Shown one piece after another: positions 36,782 through 49,703 of a DNA stretch of 64,000 nt. How positions within the stretch are numbered: position 1 is the stretch's first letter; the number at the start of each line of letters is the position of its first letter. The stretch is from Tragulus kanchil (Eukaryota > Chordata > Mammalia > Artiodactyla > Tragulidae), in NCBI GenBank assembly GCA_022376925.1, contig JAIOJX010000004.1, positions 127,125,123 through 127,189,122 on the forward strand, in the 5' to 3' direction. The position numbers were made by a program, and so were the translations under genes. Below the pieces are notes generated by a model that was not told where the DNA came from, ran no database searches, and saw only the letters and a list, made by a program, of their open reading frames with translations.

Positions 36782-37593
36782 AAAGGATCTGGACTCCACT
36801 TGGATAGTAGATCTGGAAATTCAGTTCAAATATGTCAATGCCCAGGAAGACTGTCTTCTGTTGCAACTTTTCTTGGGTCTCTACCTATTCTTAGGGGGTC
36901 TCAGCATTCTGGAATTTACCCAAGAGGTAAAGATCAGAGGGTGCAGTTCTGATGCCAGGTGGCGCTGGGACTGAGACTCTGCTTGTCATCACAGAGTTGA
37001 GGTTTCACTCATTTCCTGTACAATCCATAGGCTCTTTCACAGGGTCAACTCAGTTGAGACATGTTGAACAGTTTAAAACCTAGAGTTACAGCAGATTGAG
37101 ACCATTTGCCAAGCTCTGTGCTCTCAGAAGTGGAAAAACACATAGGCCCGAGGTTCTCTTCTATTTCATTTAGTTAGAAGACATTCCAGGGATGTCCGTG
37201 GTAAAGTTTCCATTAGTTTTTCTGAGCTGTTTTCAGTAAAAGTACTTTGGGTGGGTTTGTTGGCAACTTGTCTCCTACAGAAACACAGGTGTCCCCCCTC
37301 CTGTGGCGTATTGACAGAGATGGCACGTGGCTATGTGTCGTGGCCTGCAATGCAATGTGTCTTTTCATCCTCATAATCCCAGGGCCTGGTTCACTCTGGG
37401 CACTCAAGTAATACCGGTGGGCAGATACATAGGTGAGCGAATTCATTAAAATAAATACTGCCAATTGCATCAGGTAAGACTGAAGTGAGTCCCTGGAAAG
37501 AAAGTGAGGTTCAGGACTGAAATCCTAGGAATGGGGATGAAGAAAAGAAAGAAGATGATATGATATAAGAGCACAGCAGGTAGAGGGACTGAG

Positions 37594-37803
37594 GCAGTGG
37601 TTGTCAGTCAGAGGGGATTTTCCTCTTAGGGGACATTCTGTCATGTCTGAAATTGTTGGTAGTCACAACTGAGGGGCATGGAGGTGGGGGGCTTTTGAGG
37701 GGATGAGAGAGAACTACTGACATGTTGTGGGTAGAGGCTCTGAATGATGCTCCACATCCTGCAGTCCACAGAACAATGCAATGTCAGGAGTGCTGAGAAG
37801 AAC
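37594..37803 (+). mobile_element. MER5A-like DNA transposon fossil
   Basis: cagtggttgtcagtcagagg at the start, ggggacattctgtcatgtct, tagtcacaactgaggggcat and tgctccacatcctgcagtcc follow the order of MER5A (hAT-Charlie, non-autonomous). It lies in the long C9-like intron. Confidence 0.75.
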
Positions 37804-38499
37804 CCTACACTGAAGAATTAGACAGTTCCTAAGATAGCACCTCTGTATCAGGTTTGGCTAAAAACAGAGATGTCTCCTCTTTCTAAGGCAGATGAAACTT
37901 CCATTTGCTTCATCCACATAAGCAAAACATTCCAGGATATTGAGAATCAGACATCAGATAAAGCATTTCAAATACCCTTTATCACTGTGTAAAATCTTAC
38001 TCTAACAAAGTTCAGATATAACCCACAGTGCTTTGCCAGAAGCTTAATGGTAGGAATCTTGAATCAAATGGGATGGTCTTGAGCCCCACACTCAGCAGGG
38101 CCTCTTAATAATAGGCAGAAATGGAATGTCAGTTGTCCAAATCCTTATAACCAGATCACTGCATGCTCCAATGAGTTCTGACCCTTCTTGCTGCTTTCCT
38201 TGGGGAGAGACTGTGAGTTCATGGTGGAAGCCCATTACTACTTTACTCTGCTTTATGCGGGATATAAGAAACAGTTTTATCTCTATTCTAAACAAAAACA
38301 AAAACAGGCTTGAAGCAAGGCCTTACCTTTGTTACGGATTCTCATTTGATACAAATTCACACTGATTTTACAGGAAAAGGATGCAAAAAAATGTAGCTCT
38401 CTTGGCTGAAAAGCAATCATTTGCAATCTATAGGTTTCCTTTGTTCAGAAAAAGAAAACTCAAAGTTCTACAGTGTTTGCCAGGGAGTTTCCTAAAGGG

Positions 38500-38715
38500 G
38501 CAACCTAGAGAGCGGCCAAGACTCCTTAAAAGCTTCCTGCCTTACCATGGTCAGGGCTAGCGAGGACGACGTCACAGAGCTGAACCTGCAGGACTGAGAG
38601 GCTGGTGCCGCAGCTGTGGGGAAAAGTTGGCTGAGAGGCGGAAAATCAGGCTCTGACAGAATCACCCCACCAACGGTTTTGATTAAGTTCCCATCACCAT
38701 TAGCAATCACCTGTA
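38500..38715. other. Unexplained CpG-containing tract in the C9-like intron
   Basis: Contains agcgaggacgacgtcacaga, with a CREB-like gacgtcac, and more CpGs than its surroundings. I do not recognise it as an exon or a repeat. Confidence 0.35.
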
Positions 38716-38779
38716 GCTAATTTAGTCTTCATAAAACCTATTGTTCTCTGACAGCTTTCATTTGCATAATGCTTTGAAT

Positions 38780-38945
38780 TTTTCAGAATCTTTTTGCACA
38801 TTCCCTCTCTTAGTTTTTCATAATAATCCTGTGAGATAGGGGCAGTATTATATTCATTTTATAGATAAGAACTAAGTAAAACAAATAAGGCCTTTTGGCA
38901 CATTAGTTGCTAGCAGAACTAAACCTCAAGTTTCCCTGACTGATA
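38780..38945 (+). repeat. MIR3-like fossil repeat
   Basis: cataataatcctgtgagata, attttatagataagaactaa and the following text resemble the MIR core 'aataacccatgaggtaggta...ttttacagatgaggaaactg'. Its right half starts D13. Confidence 0.55.
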
Positions 38946-41066
38946 CAAAAAAAATTTTTTTTCAATATGCCACCTAAACCTCATTCTCCCTACATTCCCC
39001 TCACCACCCACAGAACTCCCCCACATCGTCACAAAGCCCATAAGTCAACTGCGTAACTTCAAAACTAATGCTAGAAAATGAAACTTCAGCAGCTATTTAT
39101 TACCCAAATATTTGAATTAAGAGTATAGAAGAGTAGTATAAAGCAATAACTAATATTTATGAAGAGGCTTCAAAATAACATGCTTAGTTTTACCAATAAT
39201 TATGATATTCCTCAATACCATTGATATTACATATGTATGTATCAATAGCATGTATCTCCGTTACACTTCTATGGGGTTATGGGATATATTGAAATAGAGA
39301 TAATACGACTAAACAAACTAGTCATAGCAACATGATTTTCCAAACTCCAGTTTGGAAAAACCTCAACAAGTTTTATTATCAGTCATATACAGTCAGATTC
39401 TTTCACACAGATTAGTCACAAGTACTCATAGATTAACTCAATATACTTGTTTTCATTTGAAGGACCCTCATTTAAATTCTCATGCCAGGAGAATGCACTT
39501 TTATCATAAATATTTCAGCCTCTCCTCTTGTCAGTATCTGAGAATCTTCGAGTATTTAAGGGAAATCCCCAACCCATCCTGCATTTATTGAAAAAAAAAA
39601 ATTCCAAACCAGCTATAGATGATGTGCTATACACATGAAGTTACTTTTGTGTGTGATCTAAGCATAACACCACTTCTGTGGTTGGAGCCTGCTCTTCGGC
39701 TCACCTGGTAAATTGTAACTGCCTTTAGTTCTAGGTGCAGGTGTGAAAACAGGCATCTCTGAGTGGTGCCAAAGAACACATGCTTTTTATTTCCCAGGCG
39801 ATGACATTCCATCCATAAGAAGTTTTCATGTTTCTTGGCAGAAAAACATATTGGCTCATTCTAGACTAGACTGGCTGTCTCTACTGTAATAGTGGAACCA
39901 AGTCAAATTTTGAAACATTTCTTCCTTAGAGGTCCATTAGACTGTGGATCAGCTTCATTGTAACTCCATTCCAATGGTAATTTCATTTTATAGATAAGAA
40001 CTAAGTAAAACAAATAAGGCCTTTTGGCACATTAGTCCCAACCTAAGACTGATACAAAAATTTTTTTCAATATGCCACCTAAACCTCATTCTCCCTACAT
40101 TCCCCTCACCACCCACAGAACTCCCCCACATCGTCACAAAGCCCATAAGTCAACTGCGTAACTTCAAAACTAATGCTAGAAAATGAAACTTCAGCAGCTA
40201 TTTATTACCCAAATATTTGAATTAAGAGTATAGAAGAGTAGTATAAAGCAATAACTAATATTTATGAAGAGGCTTCAAAATAACATGCTTAGTTTTACCA
40301 ATAATTATGATATTCCTCAATACCATTGATATTACATATGTATGTATCAATAGCATGTATCTCCGTTACACTTCTATGGGGTTATGGGATATATTGAAAT
40401 AGAGATAATACGACTAAACAAACTAGTCATAGCAACATGATTTTCCAAACTCCAGTTTGGAAAAACCTCAACAAGTTTTATTATCAGTCATATACAGTCA
40501 GATTCTTTCACACAGATTAGTCACAAGTACTCATAGATTAACTCAATATACTTGTTTTCATTTGAAGGACCCTCATTTAAATTCTCATGCCAGGAGAATG
40601 CACTTTTATCATAAATATTTCAGCCTCTCCTCTTGTCAGTATCTGAGAATCTTGAGTATTTAAGGAAATCCCCAACCCATCCTGCATTTATTGAAAAAAA
40701 AATTCCAAACCAGCTATAGATGATGTGCTATACACATGAAGTTACTTTTGTGTGTGATCTAAGCATAACACCACTTCTGTGGTTGGAGCCTGCTCTTCGG
40801 CTCACCTGGTAAATTGTAACTGCCTTTAGTTCTAGGTGCAGGTGTGAAAACAGGCATCTCTGAGTGGTGCCAAAGAACACATGCTTTTTATTTCCCAGGC
40901 GATGACATTCCATCCATAAGAAGTTTTCATGTTTCTTGGCAGAAAAACATATTGGCTCATTCTAGACTAGACTGGCTGTCTCTACTGTAATAGTGGAACC
41001 AAGTCAAATTTTGAAACATTTCTTCCTTAGAGGTCCATTAGACTGTGGATCAGCTTCATTGTAACT
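38853..41066. repeat. Tandem duplication D13 (offset 1129 falling to 1091)
   Basis: Copy a 38853-39966 and copy b 39982-41066. Copy b is shorter because of deletions concentrated in its first 90 bases and single-base losses in homopolymers (for example near 40650-40700). Confidence 0.94.
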
Positions 41067-43570
41067 TTCCAAATGGATCCGGCCAAATGGGTAATTTGCT
41101 GTTCTGTAAAACAAAACCCTTTAAACCAGGGTATGGATACCATGGAGTGCAAAAAGATTTTCCAAGGCGGAGATAGGTAAGCTTTATCATACAGTTTCCC
41201 CAACTATTAGTTACTTAACTAATGTAACTAATAACAAATCTTCAATTCCATACATACAGATTTTTCAGTCGATAAACTTGAATACTGAGAGGCATTCACA
41301 TGGTTAAGCCCATTCTCTCCTCTTCCTTCATGATCATCTAACATTCACTTTTCAAAAGATTACACCTGTTACCCATCTCATATTTTACTATGGGGTGGAA
41401 AAGCCAAGAAACAACTCCAAATTTTGTATCCAACTGAACTTGGACTTCTAGAACCTTGTGAGTCAAGTGGTCTCCAATTCTTTTTACCAACAGCCTTTAA
41501 AGATGTTTTAATCAATTGTCAGGTAATGGACTATAAACATAACATTTAATGAAAGACTAACATGTGTTCTTTTTTTGGCACAAAACTCAGAAGATCAAGG
41601 AATTGAGGACACTGCTAAGACAAAATTCCTTCTATTCTTAGCTACTTATTTATGTGGATGAAATATCTCAGCAGTTACACCTATAAAGATGGAAAGGAGA
41701 AATAAAGTTGATACTGAGCCCTGTGTTTCTCCAGCAGTAAGTAATAGTCATCCATGGGTACAGTAACTAATAAATGACTTAAAAAGAAGTCCTGTTCATT
41801 TCACTGACAGACACTTTTCCAATAAAAATTTACTTATGGTTATTAACTACTGTTAAATTTTAATAGACTCAAATGCACCACTAATAATGGTAACTCAACT
41901 CAACTTATGCTCTAAGGATATTTGATGTTTTCAAATTTTCAATTAATACCTTTTGTGTACAGGAAAGTGTGAAAGAGTGATCAATTAAAACTTCCATGCG
42001 TAAAATTCTATTACATTAGGTTCAAATTCTATAGCAGAAATGAAATAGAGATACAGATTCAAGCATAAAAGGGGGTGAAGGCATATGGTAACTCTCTTTA
42101 TGATACACTCATTTTGCCATAAACCTAAAACTGCACTAAGAAATAGTCTATTTTTTAAAAGAAAAATTTGCTGTTCTGTAAAACAAAACCCTTTAAACCA
42201 GGGTATGGATACCATGGAGTGCAAAAAGATTTTCCAAGGCGGAGATAGGTAAGCTTTATCATACAGTTTCCCCAACTATTAGTTACTTAACTAATGTAAC
42301 TAATAACAAATCTTCAATTCCATACATACAGATTTTTCAGTCGATAAACTTGAATACTGAGAGGCATTCACATGGTTAAGCCCATTCTCTCCTCTTCCTT
42401 CATGATCATCTAACATTCACTTTTCAAAAGATTACACCTGTTACCCATCTCATATTTTACTATGGGGTGGAAAAGCCAAGAAACAACTCCAAATTTTGTA
42501 TCCAACTGAACTTGGACTTCTAGAACCTTGTGAGTCAAGTGGTCTCCAATTCTTTTTACCAACAGCCTTTAAAGATGTTTTAATCAATTGTCAGGTAATG
42601 GACTATAAACATAACATTTAATGAAAGACTAACATGTGTTCTTTTTTTGGCACAAAACTCAGAAGATCAAGGAATTGAGGGACACTGCTAAGACAAAATT
42701 CCTTCTATTCTTAGCTACTTATTTATGTGGATGAAATATCTCAGCAGTTACACCTATAAAGATGGAAAGGAGAAATAAAGTTGATACTGAGCCCTGTGTT
42801 TCTCCAGCAGTAAGTAATAGTCATCCATGGGTACAGTAACTAATAAATGACTTAAAAAGAAGTCCTGTTCATTTCACTGACAGACACTTTTCCAATAAAA
42901 ATTTACTTATGGTTATTAACTACTGTTAAATTTTAATAGACTCAAATGCACCACTAATAATGGTAACTCAACTCAACTTATGCTCTAAGGATATTTGATG
43001 TTTTCAAATTTTCAATTAATACCTTTTGTGTACAGGAAAGTGTGAAAGAGTGATCAATTAAAACTTCCATGCGTAAAATTCTATTACATTAGGTTCAAAT
43101 TCTATAGCAGAAATGAAATAGAGATACAGATTCAAGCATAAAAGGGGGTGAAGGCATATGGTAACTCTCTTTATGATACACTCATTTTGCCATAAACCTA
43201 AAACTGCACTAAGAAATAGTCTATTTTTTAAAAAAGAAAAATTTCAAAAGAAAATGTCAAAAGGAATGCCACAAAACATCCAGTTGTTAAATTATAAGCA
43301 TTTGTAGTTATTTGATACCTGCTATCACTACAGAATTTATATTCCATTGGATTTTTTTAAGAAGCAGCACAATAATTATACTTTAAAGTGTAAATATTTA
43401 TAATGTGCTGGGAAATTTATCCTTTGCAAGTACTTAAGAGGAAATATTTTAGATGTCAAATGAAAACTGTACAAGGAGGCATTGTTTATCAGCTTTTTAA
43501 GTAGAGTAGACAAACAGAAAACCTGAAGGCTACTACCAGAAAATATGCCATATATATTTTCACCTACAGA
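39016..43570. other. Intron DNA, AT-rich, no exon recognised
   Basis: Composed largely of D13, D14 and D15 copies. No C9 exon, RNA gene or young retroposon was seen before the SINE at 43577. Confidence 0.5.
41093..43243. repeat. Tandem duplication D14 (unit about 1072 bp)
   Basis: Copy a 41093-42164 and copy b 42165-43243, joined at a shared aaatttg. The copies are near-identical apart from homopolymer length (for example aattgagg against aattgaggg). Confidence 0.95.
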
Positions 43571-45081
43571 ACTTTTCTTAATATTTATTTTTATTTATTT
43601 ATTTGGCTGCAGTGGGTCTTAGTTGCAGTACTCTGAGATCTTCAGTTGTGGCATGCAAACACTTGGTTGTGGCATGTGGGAATCTAGCTCCCCAACCAGG
43701 GGATCAAACCTGGGACATCTGCAGAGTATAAGCCACTGGACCACCAGAGAAGCTCCTCCACTTAAACAATTTTCCACACTCATTCCTACTGCCCTCCAAA
43801 CCCCAGTCTTCAAACTCAAATCAAATCCTACTCCTTCTAAAATCATTTTTACAACCCTGCCATGGGGACTTCTTCCTCTTGGGGACATTGTACATCACAC
43901 ACCTGTATCATTCATTTAGCACATGCACATTCATCCATGGACTATTGTTTAAAATTGGTAATTGTATCCAATTACCTACACGAAAAAGGACTATTGAAAT
44001 TTACTTATGGTTATTAACTACTGTTAAATTTTAATAGACTCAAATGCACCACTAATAATGGTAACTCAACTCAACTTATGCTCTAAGGATATTTGATGTT
44101 TTCAAATTTTCAATTAATACCTTTTGTGTACAGGAAAGTGTGAAAGAGTGATCAATTAAAACTTCCATGCGTAAAATTCTATTACATTAGGTTCAAATTC
44201 TATAGCAGAAATGAAATAGAGATACAGATTCAAGCATAAAAGGGGGTGAAGGCATATGGTAACTCTCTTTATGATACACTCATTTTGCCATAAACCTAAA
44301 ACTGCACTAAGAAATAGTCTATTTTTTAAAAAAGAAAAATTTCAAAAGAAAATGTCAAAAGGAATGCCACAAAACATCCAGTTGTTAAATTATAAGCATT
44401 TGTAGTTATTTGATACCTGCTATCACTACAGAATTTATATTCCATTGGATTTTTTTAAGAAGCAGCACAATAATTATACTTTAAAGTGTAAATATTTATA
44501 ATGTGCTGGGAAATTTATCCTTTGCAAGTACTTAAGAGGAAATATTTTAGATGTCAAATGAAAACTGTACAAGGAGGCATTGTTTATCAGCTTTTTAAGT
44601 AGAGTAGACAAACAGAAAACCTGAAGGCTACTACCAGAAAATATGCCATATATATTTTCACCTACAGAACTTTTCTTAATATTTATTTTTATTTATTTAT
44701 TTGGCTGCAGTGGGTCTTAGTTGCAGTACTCTGAGATCTTCAGTTGTGGCATGCAAACACTTGGTTGTGGCATGTGGGAATCTAGCTCCCCAACCAGGGG
44801 ATCAAACCTGGGACATCTGCAGAGTATAAGCCACTGGACCACCAGAGAAGCTCCTCCACTTAAACAATTTTCCACACTCATTCCTACTGCCCTCCAAACC
44901 CCAGTCTTCAAACTCAAATCAAATCCTACTCCTTCTAAAATCATTTTTACAACCCTGCCATGGGGACTTCTTCCTCTTGGGGACATTGTACATCACACAC
45001 CTGTATCATTCATTTAGCACATGCACATTCATCCATGGACTATTGTTTAAAATTGGTAATTGTATCCAATTACCTACACCG
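42898..45081. repeat. Tandem duplication D15 (unit about 1099 bp)
   Basis: Copy a 42898-43982 and copy b 43997-45081. The first 340 bases also occur at about 41826-42164, so that segment is present three times. Confidence 0.95.
43577..43757 (-). mobile_element. tRNA-derived artiodactyl SINE (copy at 44675-44855)
   Basis: ttggctgcagtgggtcttag, tggttgtggcatgtgggaat, tccccaaccaggggatcaaa and ccactggaccaccagagaag in antisense match the short SINE class with a 'ggctgcgcc' tail. Confidence 0.85.
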
Positions 45082-45189
45082 AATATAATTTTAATGAGAT
45101 CAAAGACTATTTTAACAGTCTTAATATGGCTCATTTTTTATTACAAACATTATACTACCCAGACATATAATAGTCACCTAAGAGTTCAT

Positions 45190-45357
45190 CATTATTTGTT
45201 TTTGTTCAGTCGTTAAGTTGTGTCTGACTCTTTGTGACCCCATGAACTGCAGCATGCCAGGCTTCTCTGTCCTCCACTATCTCTCAGGGTTTGCTCAAAT
45301 TTGTGTCCATTGAGTCAGTGATGCCATGAAACCATCTCATCCTCTGCCATTCTCTTC
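45190..45357 (-). mobile_element. BovB LINE 3' end, left part, split by a SINE
   Basis: ttgttcagtcgttaagttgt, gtctgactctttgtgacccc, actgcagcatgccaggcttc and ccattgagtcagtgatgcca match antisense BovB. The element resumes at 45709-45765 (aatctttcccagtatcaggg, aatgagttgggtctttgcat). Confidence 0.88.
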
Positions 45358-45370
45358 TCCTTTTCCTTTC

Positions 45371-45695
45371 TTTTTTATTTTATTTTTTTAATTTTTTGGG
45401 CGAGGGTTGGGTTGGGGAGGGAGGGGAGCTGGCGGGCCACTTCCATTGGTCCTTCACTTCTCTATTTTTTCATCCATCTTTGTTCTTTGGCTCCCGTGGG
45501 CCTCCCATCGCGGTGGCGTCTGTCGTCGCAGAGTGCCGGCTCTGGTCGTATGCGCCCCAGAGCTCCAGCTCGTTGATTGGACACATCGGTCCAGCCGCTC
45601 CGCGGCACATGGGATCTTCCCAGGCCAGGGATCCAACCGGCGTCCCTTGCACTGCAAGGCAGTGTCCCTATCCACAGGACCACCAGGGGAAGCCT
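45371..45695 (-). mobile_element. CHR-type SINE inserted in BovB, 13-bp TSD
   Basis: The target-site duplication tccttttcctttc is present at 45358-45370 and 45696-45708, so the insertion limits are exact. The 3' part contains an extra G-rich block (45399-45435) before ggccacttccattgg. Confidence 0.94.
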
Positions 45696-45765
45696 TCCTT
45701 TTCCTTTCAATCTTTCCCAGTATCAGGGTCTTGTTCAATGAGTTGGGTCTTTGCATCACTGTAAG

Positions 45766-47320
45766 CCAAGATCAATGTCATTATTCACTAAACACGAAGA
45801 AGTACAAAGTCGTTGTTAATAGGATACATGGAAGACAAGCTCACTGCAGAATAAAGAAAAAGTATTTGAGGTCTTGTTTAAGAAACAAACACAGATCATT
45901 TGTTTCCAGTATTTTATGTATTTGTATTAAAACCTTAGCAATATTTTGTAAAATATTTATTGCTCAGATATCTGTAGACACAGGACAGGGATGGGTGAAA
46001 AACTGAAGCCAAAATTTTAATCTCTCATCCAGGATAAGACATTTAAGAAAGTAAACCTAGATTTATAGTGTTTCTTTTTTACTTTCTTCCTTATTCAACT
46101 GACAAGTTCTACTGTTTGGCCCTTTGGTAGAAATTTAGGGCCATAGTATTTTTCATGAAAAGCACTTTTATTGGGGCAAAAAGTGAAAAGGAGTTAATTC
46201 TAACTGTACGGTCCAATCTTGAGAACGATACTCCTGAATCATTCCTTAACTTGTCTTTCATTTTGTTGAGCTATAATGTTCATTTTCTTGGTAGATTTCA
46301 AAGTTTATTAAGAATGTGCTATTTAGATAAAGATGTTGTTTTTAACTAATCTGTTGGCAAGAGGGTACTTGTTCAATTATTTTTCTTGCGTTAGTGATAC
46401 ATTGAATTGCTCTTAAAACCAGCATCTAGATTTGTAATCCAGCTCATTGGAATCAGGGATGTGGTCCAGAGCGATAGAAGAGTTTATGCTTTTGTGCCAA
46501 GCTACATTTTGGATATGAGGAGCAAACCTCTATTTTTGCCTCTCTTCCCTGGGGCTATTTATTCCAGATACAGTCTAGACAGCAATGACTATTTCACCAA
46601 TTAGTACTTCACAAAGAATGAACTGCGTCTTCTTCATATATTGATTTTTGGCCTACAAATCAAAGTCAATATTTTTTAGACTACACAAGATTCCTATTTC
46701 TGAATTAAAGCCTGCCAAATAACAATATTTTGCTGGGAGAGAAAAAGGAGAACTTTTGAGAATGTCTTGCTGGATGATGACATTTTTGTGTTCCTCTTGG
46801 AAAGTGTAATAGGAATAAAATGAGCCTGGAGGGAACAAGATTTTTGACAAGCAACGAGACAGCTGGAGGAAATGAAGTAAATTTAAAGAGAATGGGAAGA
46901 GAAAGAGTCCTCATGTTGATTCATAGATTAAAAATTATATGCATATGTTATACTGCCCCTCTGAGATGCTCTGTTCTCAAATAATTTTAAGAGGTGATAT
47001 TGTACCATTGGCTTATAGTTCACCATGGGAGGTTAGCTAAGAGTTACATCAGTGAGAGTTAAAATTTTAGAGCCAGATGGTCCCTTGATTCCTACTTACT
47101 GAATTTCTTTCACTGAGCTAAACAGTGCCCTAGTTGCCTAAAAGAATTTATAAGACCTTCCCAAGGTATACTTCCTGCCCAGGACACAGGACTTTGTTCC
47201 TGATTCTATCCCACCATCACATAGGTTTTGGAGACATGAGCTGAATCTCTCTTCTCGTAGCTCCTAAGGGCTGCCTGGCATTCACTCCCCATGTGTCCAC
47301 ACTTCACGATACTCTGTTCA
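45766..47320. other. Intron DNA, no exon or repeat recognised
   Basis: Unique AT-rich sequence immediately upstream of C9-like exon 5; the 199-codon frame at 45407-46006 comes from the SINE and continues by chance. Confidence 0.5.
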
Positions 47321-47327
47321 CTTTCGG

Positions 47328-47467
47328 GATCAACGTCTTCGGTATGGATTCCCTCAGCACTCCTTTTGAACAGTGAATACTACAAGGGACTCTGTGACCA
47401 AGTTTGGGATAGCAACATCTTGACATACTACTGCAGACCCTGGAACGTGGCTTTTTTGATCTATGAA
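47328..47467 (+). pseudogene. C9: C9-like exon 5 remnant (start of MACPF domain)
   Basis: GINVFGMDSLSTPF followed, after a frame change, by EYYKGLC and RPWNVAFLIYE matches the start of the C9 MACPF region. The codons expected as F-D-N/S-E are interrupted by one extra base in 47368-47373; without compensation the frame reaches TGA immediately (47374-47376). The pyrimidine-rich tract before the exon ends in cgg where cag is expected (47325-47327), so the acceptor AG is GG. The donor gtaagt after 47467 is intact. No later MACPF exon was recognised downstream in the window. Confidence 0.87.
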
Positions 47468-49703
47468 GTAAGTCTTAGAAAAAACACATTGCTCAGCTTT
47501 AGCTAACTGAGTACACTGCTTCCGTGCCCTTGAATTTGCTTTTGGCTAACCTACCAAGAACATCTCTATATTTATTTTCCTTCACTTGTTCCCTTTGTAA
47601 CACTTGCTTCACTAATGTGAGTGGTTATTCTCACTCACCTTAAATCCCCTCAGTTCTAGTGAAACTATTTCCTAAAGTGATATTTACTCTACAACATGCC
47701 AGATCAAACCTACTGTTTTTCTACAAGTCATCCAAATTCTCTAGAATGATTCACAAACTTCACCTGTCCCCATTCAAAAGGATAGTATTTATCACTTTTA
47801 GAGATACTTATAATAATAAAGATATAATAAAGAATAACAAATAACTTACTCTGATCCAGAAGCTACAACAATCTGTCTCTTTAAATATCTCCATTGGTGA
47901 GCCGTAAAATCCACTTTATTCGGTTGTGACAATGTCTTTATCATTGCTGTCACTCCCACCAGTCTGAAAAACATGCTTCTCCTTAATTGTAGTTAGTATT
48001 TCTTTTATTTCTAACAATGTTGAGAATCAGTCCCTACCCATTGCACCCTGAACTGATCATGCTCTGTCATGAATGTTAAAGATTTTTAATATCTCAAATA
48101 TTTGACTGGCTTTTTTCCCCCATGTGACCACATTGTCATATTTTTGGTACCTGTAAGTCCATAATAAAATCAATTTCTCACAAATCTCAGGGAACATTTT
48201 GGATTGTGGATGTTTCCCATCATGCAAGGTTAACCTTCTTTAAGCACATTTTTTGAAGGAAAGATTTTCATCTAAGAAGTTTCACACATCTTCTACTTTC
48301 TTTGAAAGACTATACCAATGATAAGGGAAACTGTCATTGCTGATTCAAGAAGGATTATCGTGGGGTTTGTTTGTTCATTTTAGTTCTCAGGTCTGTGCTG
48401 TACAGGTTCTTTTTGCCACTGTTGCCAGCCTCTTAGCTTCTCTGTGGTGCTCGTAACTTGGGTGAACCAAGAAATGAGGGCTAGTGGGTTGCTCAGGACT
48501 AATCTTGAAGCTACATTTAGAAAGCAAGCTAACTGTTGTCCCTTATTTACAACCCCAGAAACAGATGTCTTTCCTCATTCAAAAGGTTTTGAATTTTACA
48601 AGGGTGATATGCTGCTTACCCTGTATATTACTTGCACCCCAGGTGGGCTTGGGAACAGCATCAGATAATCAAGCACATTAATGTGTCTATGGCAAAATTG
48701 ACTGATATTTATACCTAGTGGGAGAAATGAAGGCCATAAATAAATGTTCCACCTATTCAGATAAGATTGATGCCTCCAGATGAGTTTTGGCATCAAGCTG
48801 GATCAGGCATTCATGTTATTGATGCATAGCAAGCACTCAACAAATATTCATTATTTTTTTTTAAGTATAATTAGAAAAAGATCAGTTCTGGTTAAATGCA
48901 GTTCTGGTTAATTAGCAGTTACATTCTCACTCAAGGTTTATTGGCTACTGTAAATCAGAAGTAATGACCCAGAACAACTAAAATCTATAATTAGGGAGGG
49001 GAAAAAAGGTGATGATTACATATATAAATTAATTCCTTTTCACTTTTTGTCATTAGTCATCTCTACTTTTGTTGTTGAAAGTAACCATTTGTAAATCAGG
49101 TTTCAGGTTTTCATTATAATTCTCTTAAAACCTGGATCTCCATGAGAATGTAAGATTTTAGAGGTCAACAAAGGTTTGGAAAATGTGCCTGGATTAGAAT
49201 CATCCTTTCCACTCCAAATCCTAACAAAATACTGAGAGATGGAATTGCCATTGATGTCTTGTTTCCTCTTCACTTCCTATATCTACTCCAGTAGAGTCAC
49301 TAATTTTCTAGAAACATCCTAGAAAACTTGTGTTCACCAGAACTATGTTGCCTCTGAAATCTGAAACATTTAATGCTTTACCTCGACATAACTATACAGT
49401 CTCTCAGTTCTCATCCTCACATATGACCACCAATCAACTCTTGAATCCCATCTAGGCCAAATATGGGGGCATCTATTTTTCTTCCAGTCCATCATGCTCC
49501 TCCAATACAAGCATTTTCAACCATTCTTGACAGTATTATCAAGTCTCTGCTTTCTGTTGCTTCTAGAAGAACTCCAACTTTGGGTGAACCCTATTATTTT
49601 TCTGCCTAAACTTACCCTGCTAGGCACCATAGAGAAAATCATGCTAATTACTTCAGAAACTAGTAGTGTTATAACCTCACCGAGGTCTTGCACACATCTC
49701 AGC
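47468..49703. other. Unassigned unique sequence downstream of C9-like exon 5
   Basis: I searched by eye for the next MACPF exon and found none. There is no clear young repeat. Confidence 0.45.

Larger units (their letters stand above)
35440..47467 (+). pseudogene. C9: Complement component C9-like unprocessed pseudogene (four exons recognised)
   Basis: Four blocks in order on the + strand match consecutive exons of complement C9, the MACPF protein that polymerises to form the membrane attack complex pore. They lie at 35440-35539, about 35935-36093, 36631-36781 and 47328-47467. Seen in the sequence: split exons with some good splice sites (acceptor before 35440, donor gtaaat after 35539, acceptor before 36631, donor gtaagt after 47467), so this is not a retrocopy. 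Breaks seen: an in-frame TGA at 35462-35464, a one-base insertion near 35510, no GT after 36093, GG instead of AG before 47328, and a one-base insertion near 47368-47373. The intron before the last exon is inflated by three false duplications. The exon match rests on my recollection of mammalian C9. Whether it is a C9 duplicate or the only C9 of this species cannot be told here. Confidence 0.85.

Noticed and set aside
36591..36974. 127-codon open frame as an intact protein
   Set aside because: Only 36631-36781 is a C9-like exon; the codons on either side are intron sequence read through by chance.
45407..46006. 199-codon open frame as a gene
   Set aside because: Its first two thirds translate an antisense SINE with its target-site duplication inside a BovB fragment; the remainder has no similarity or codon bias I can see.
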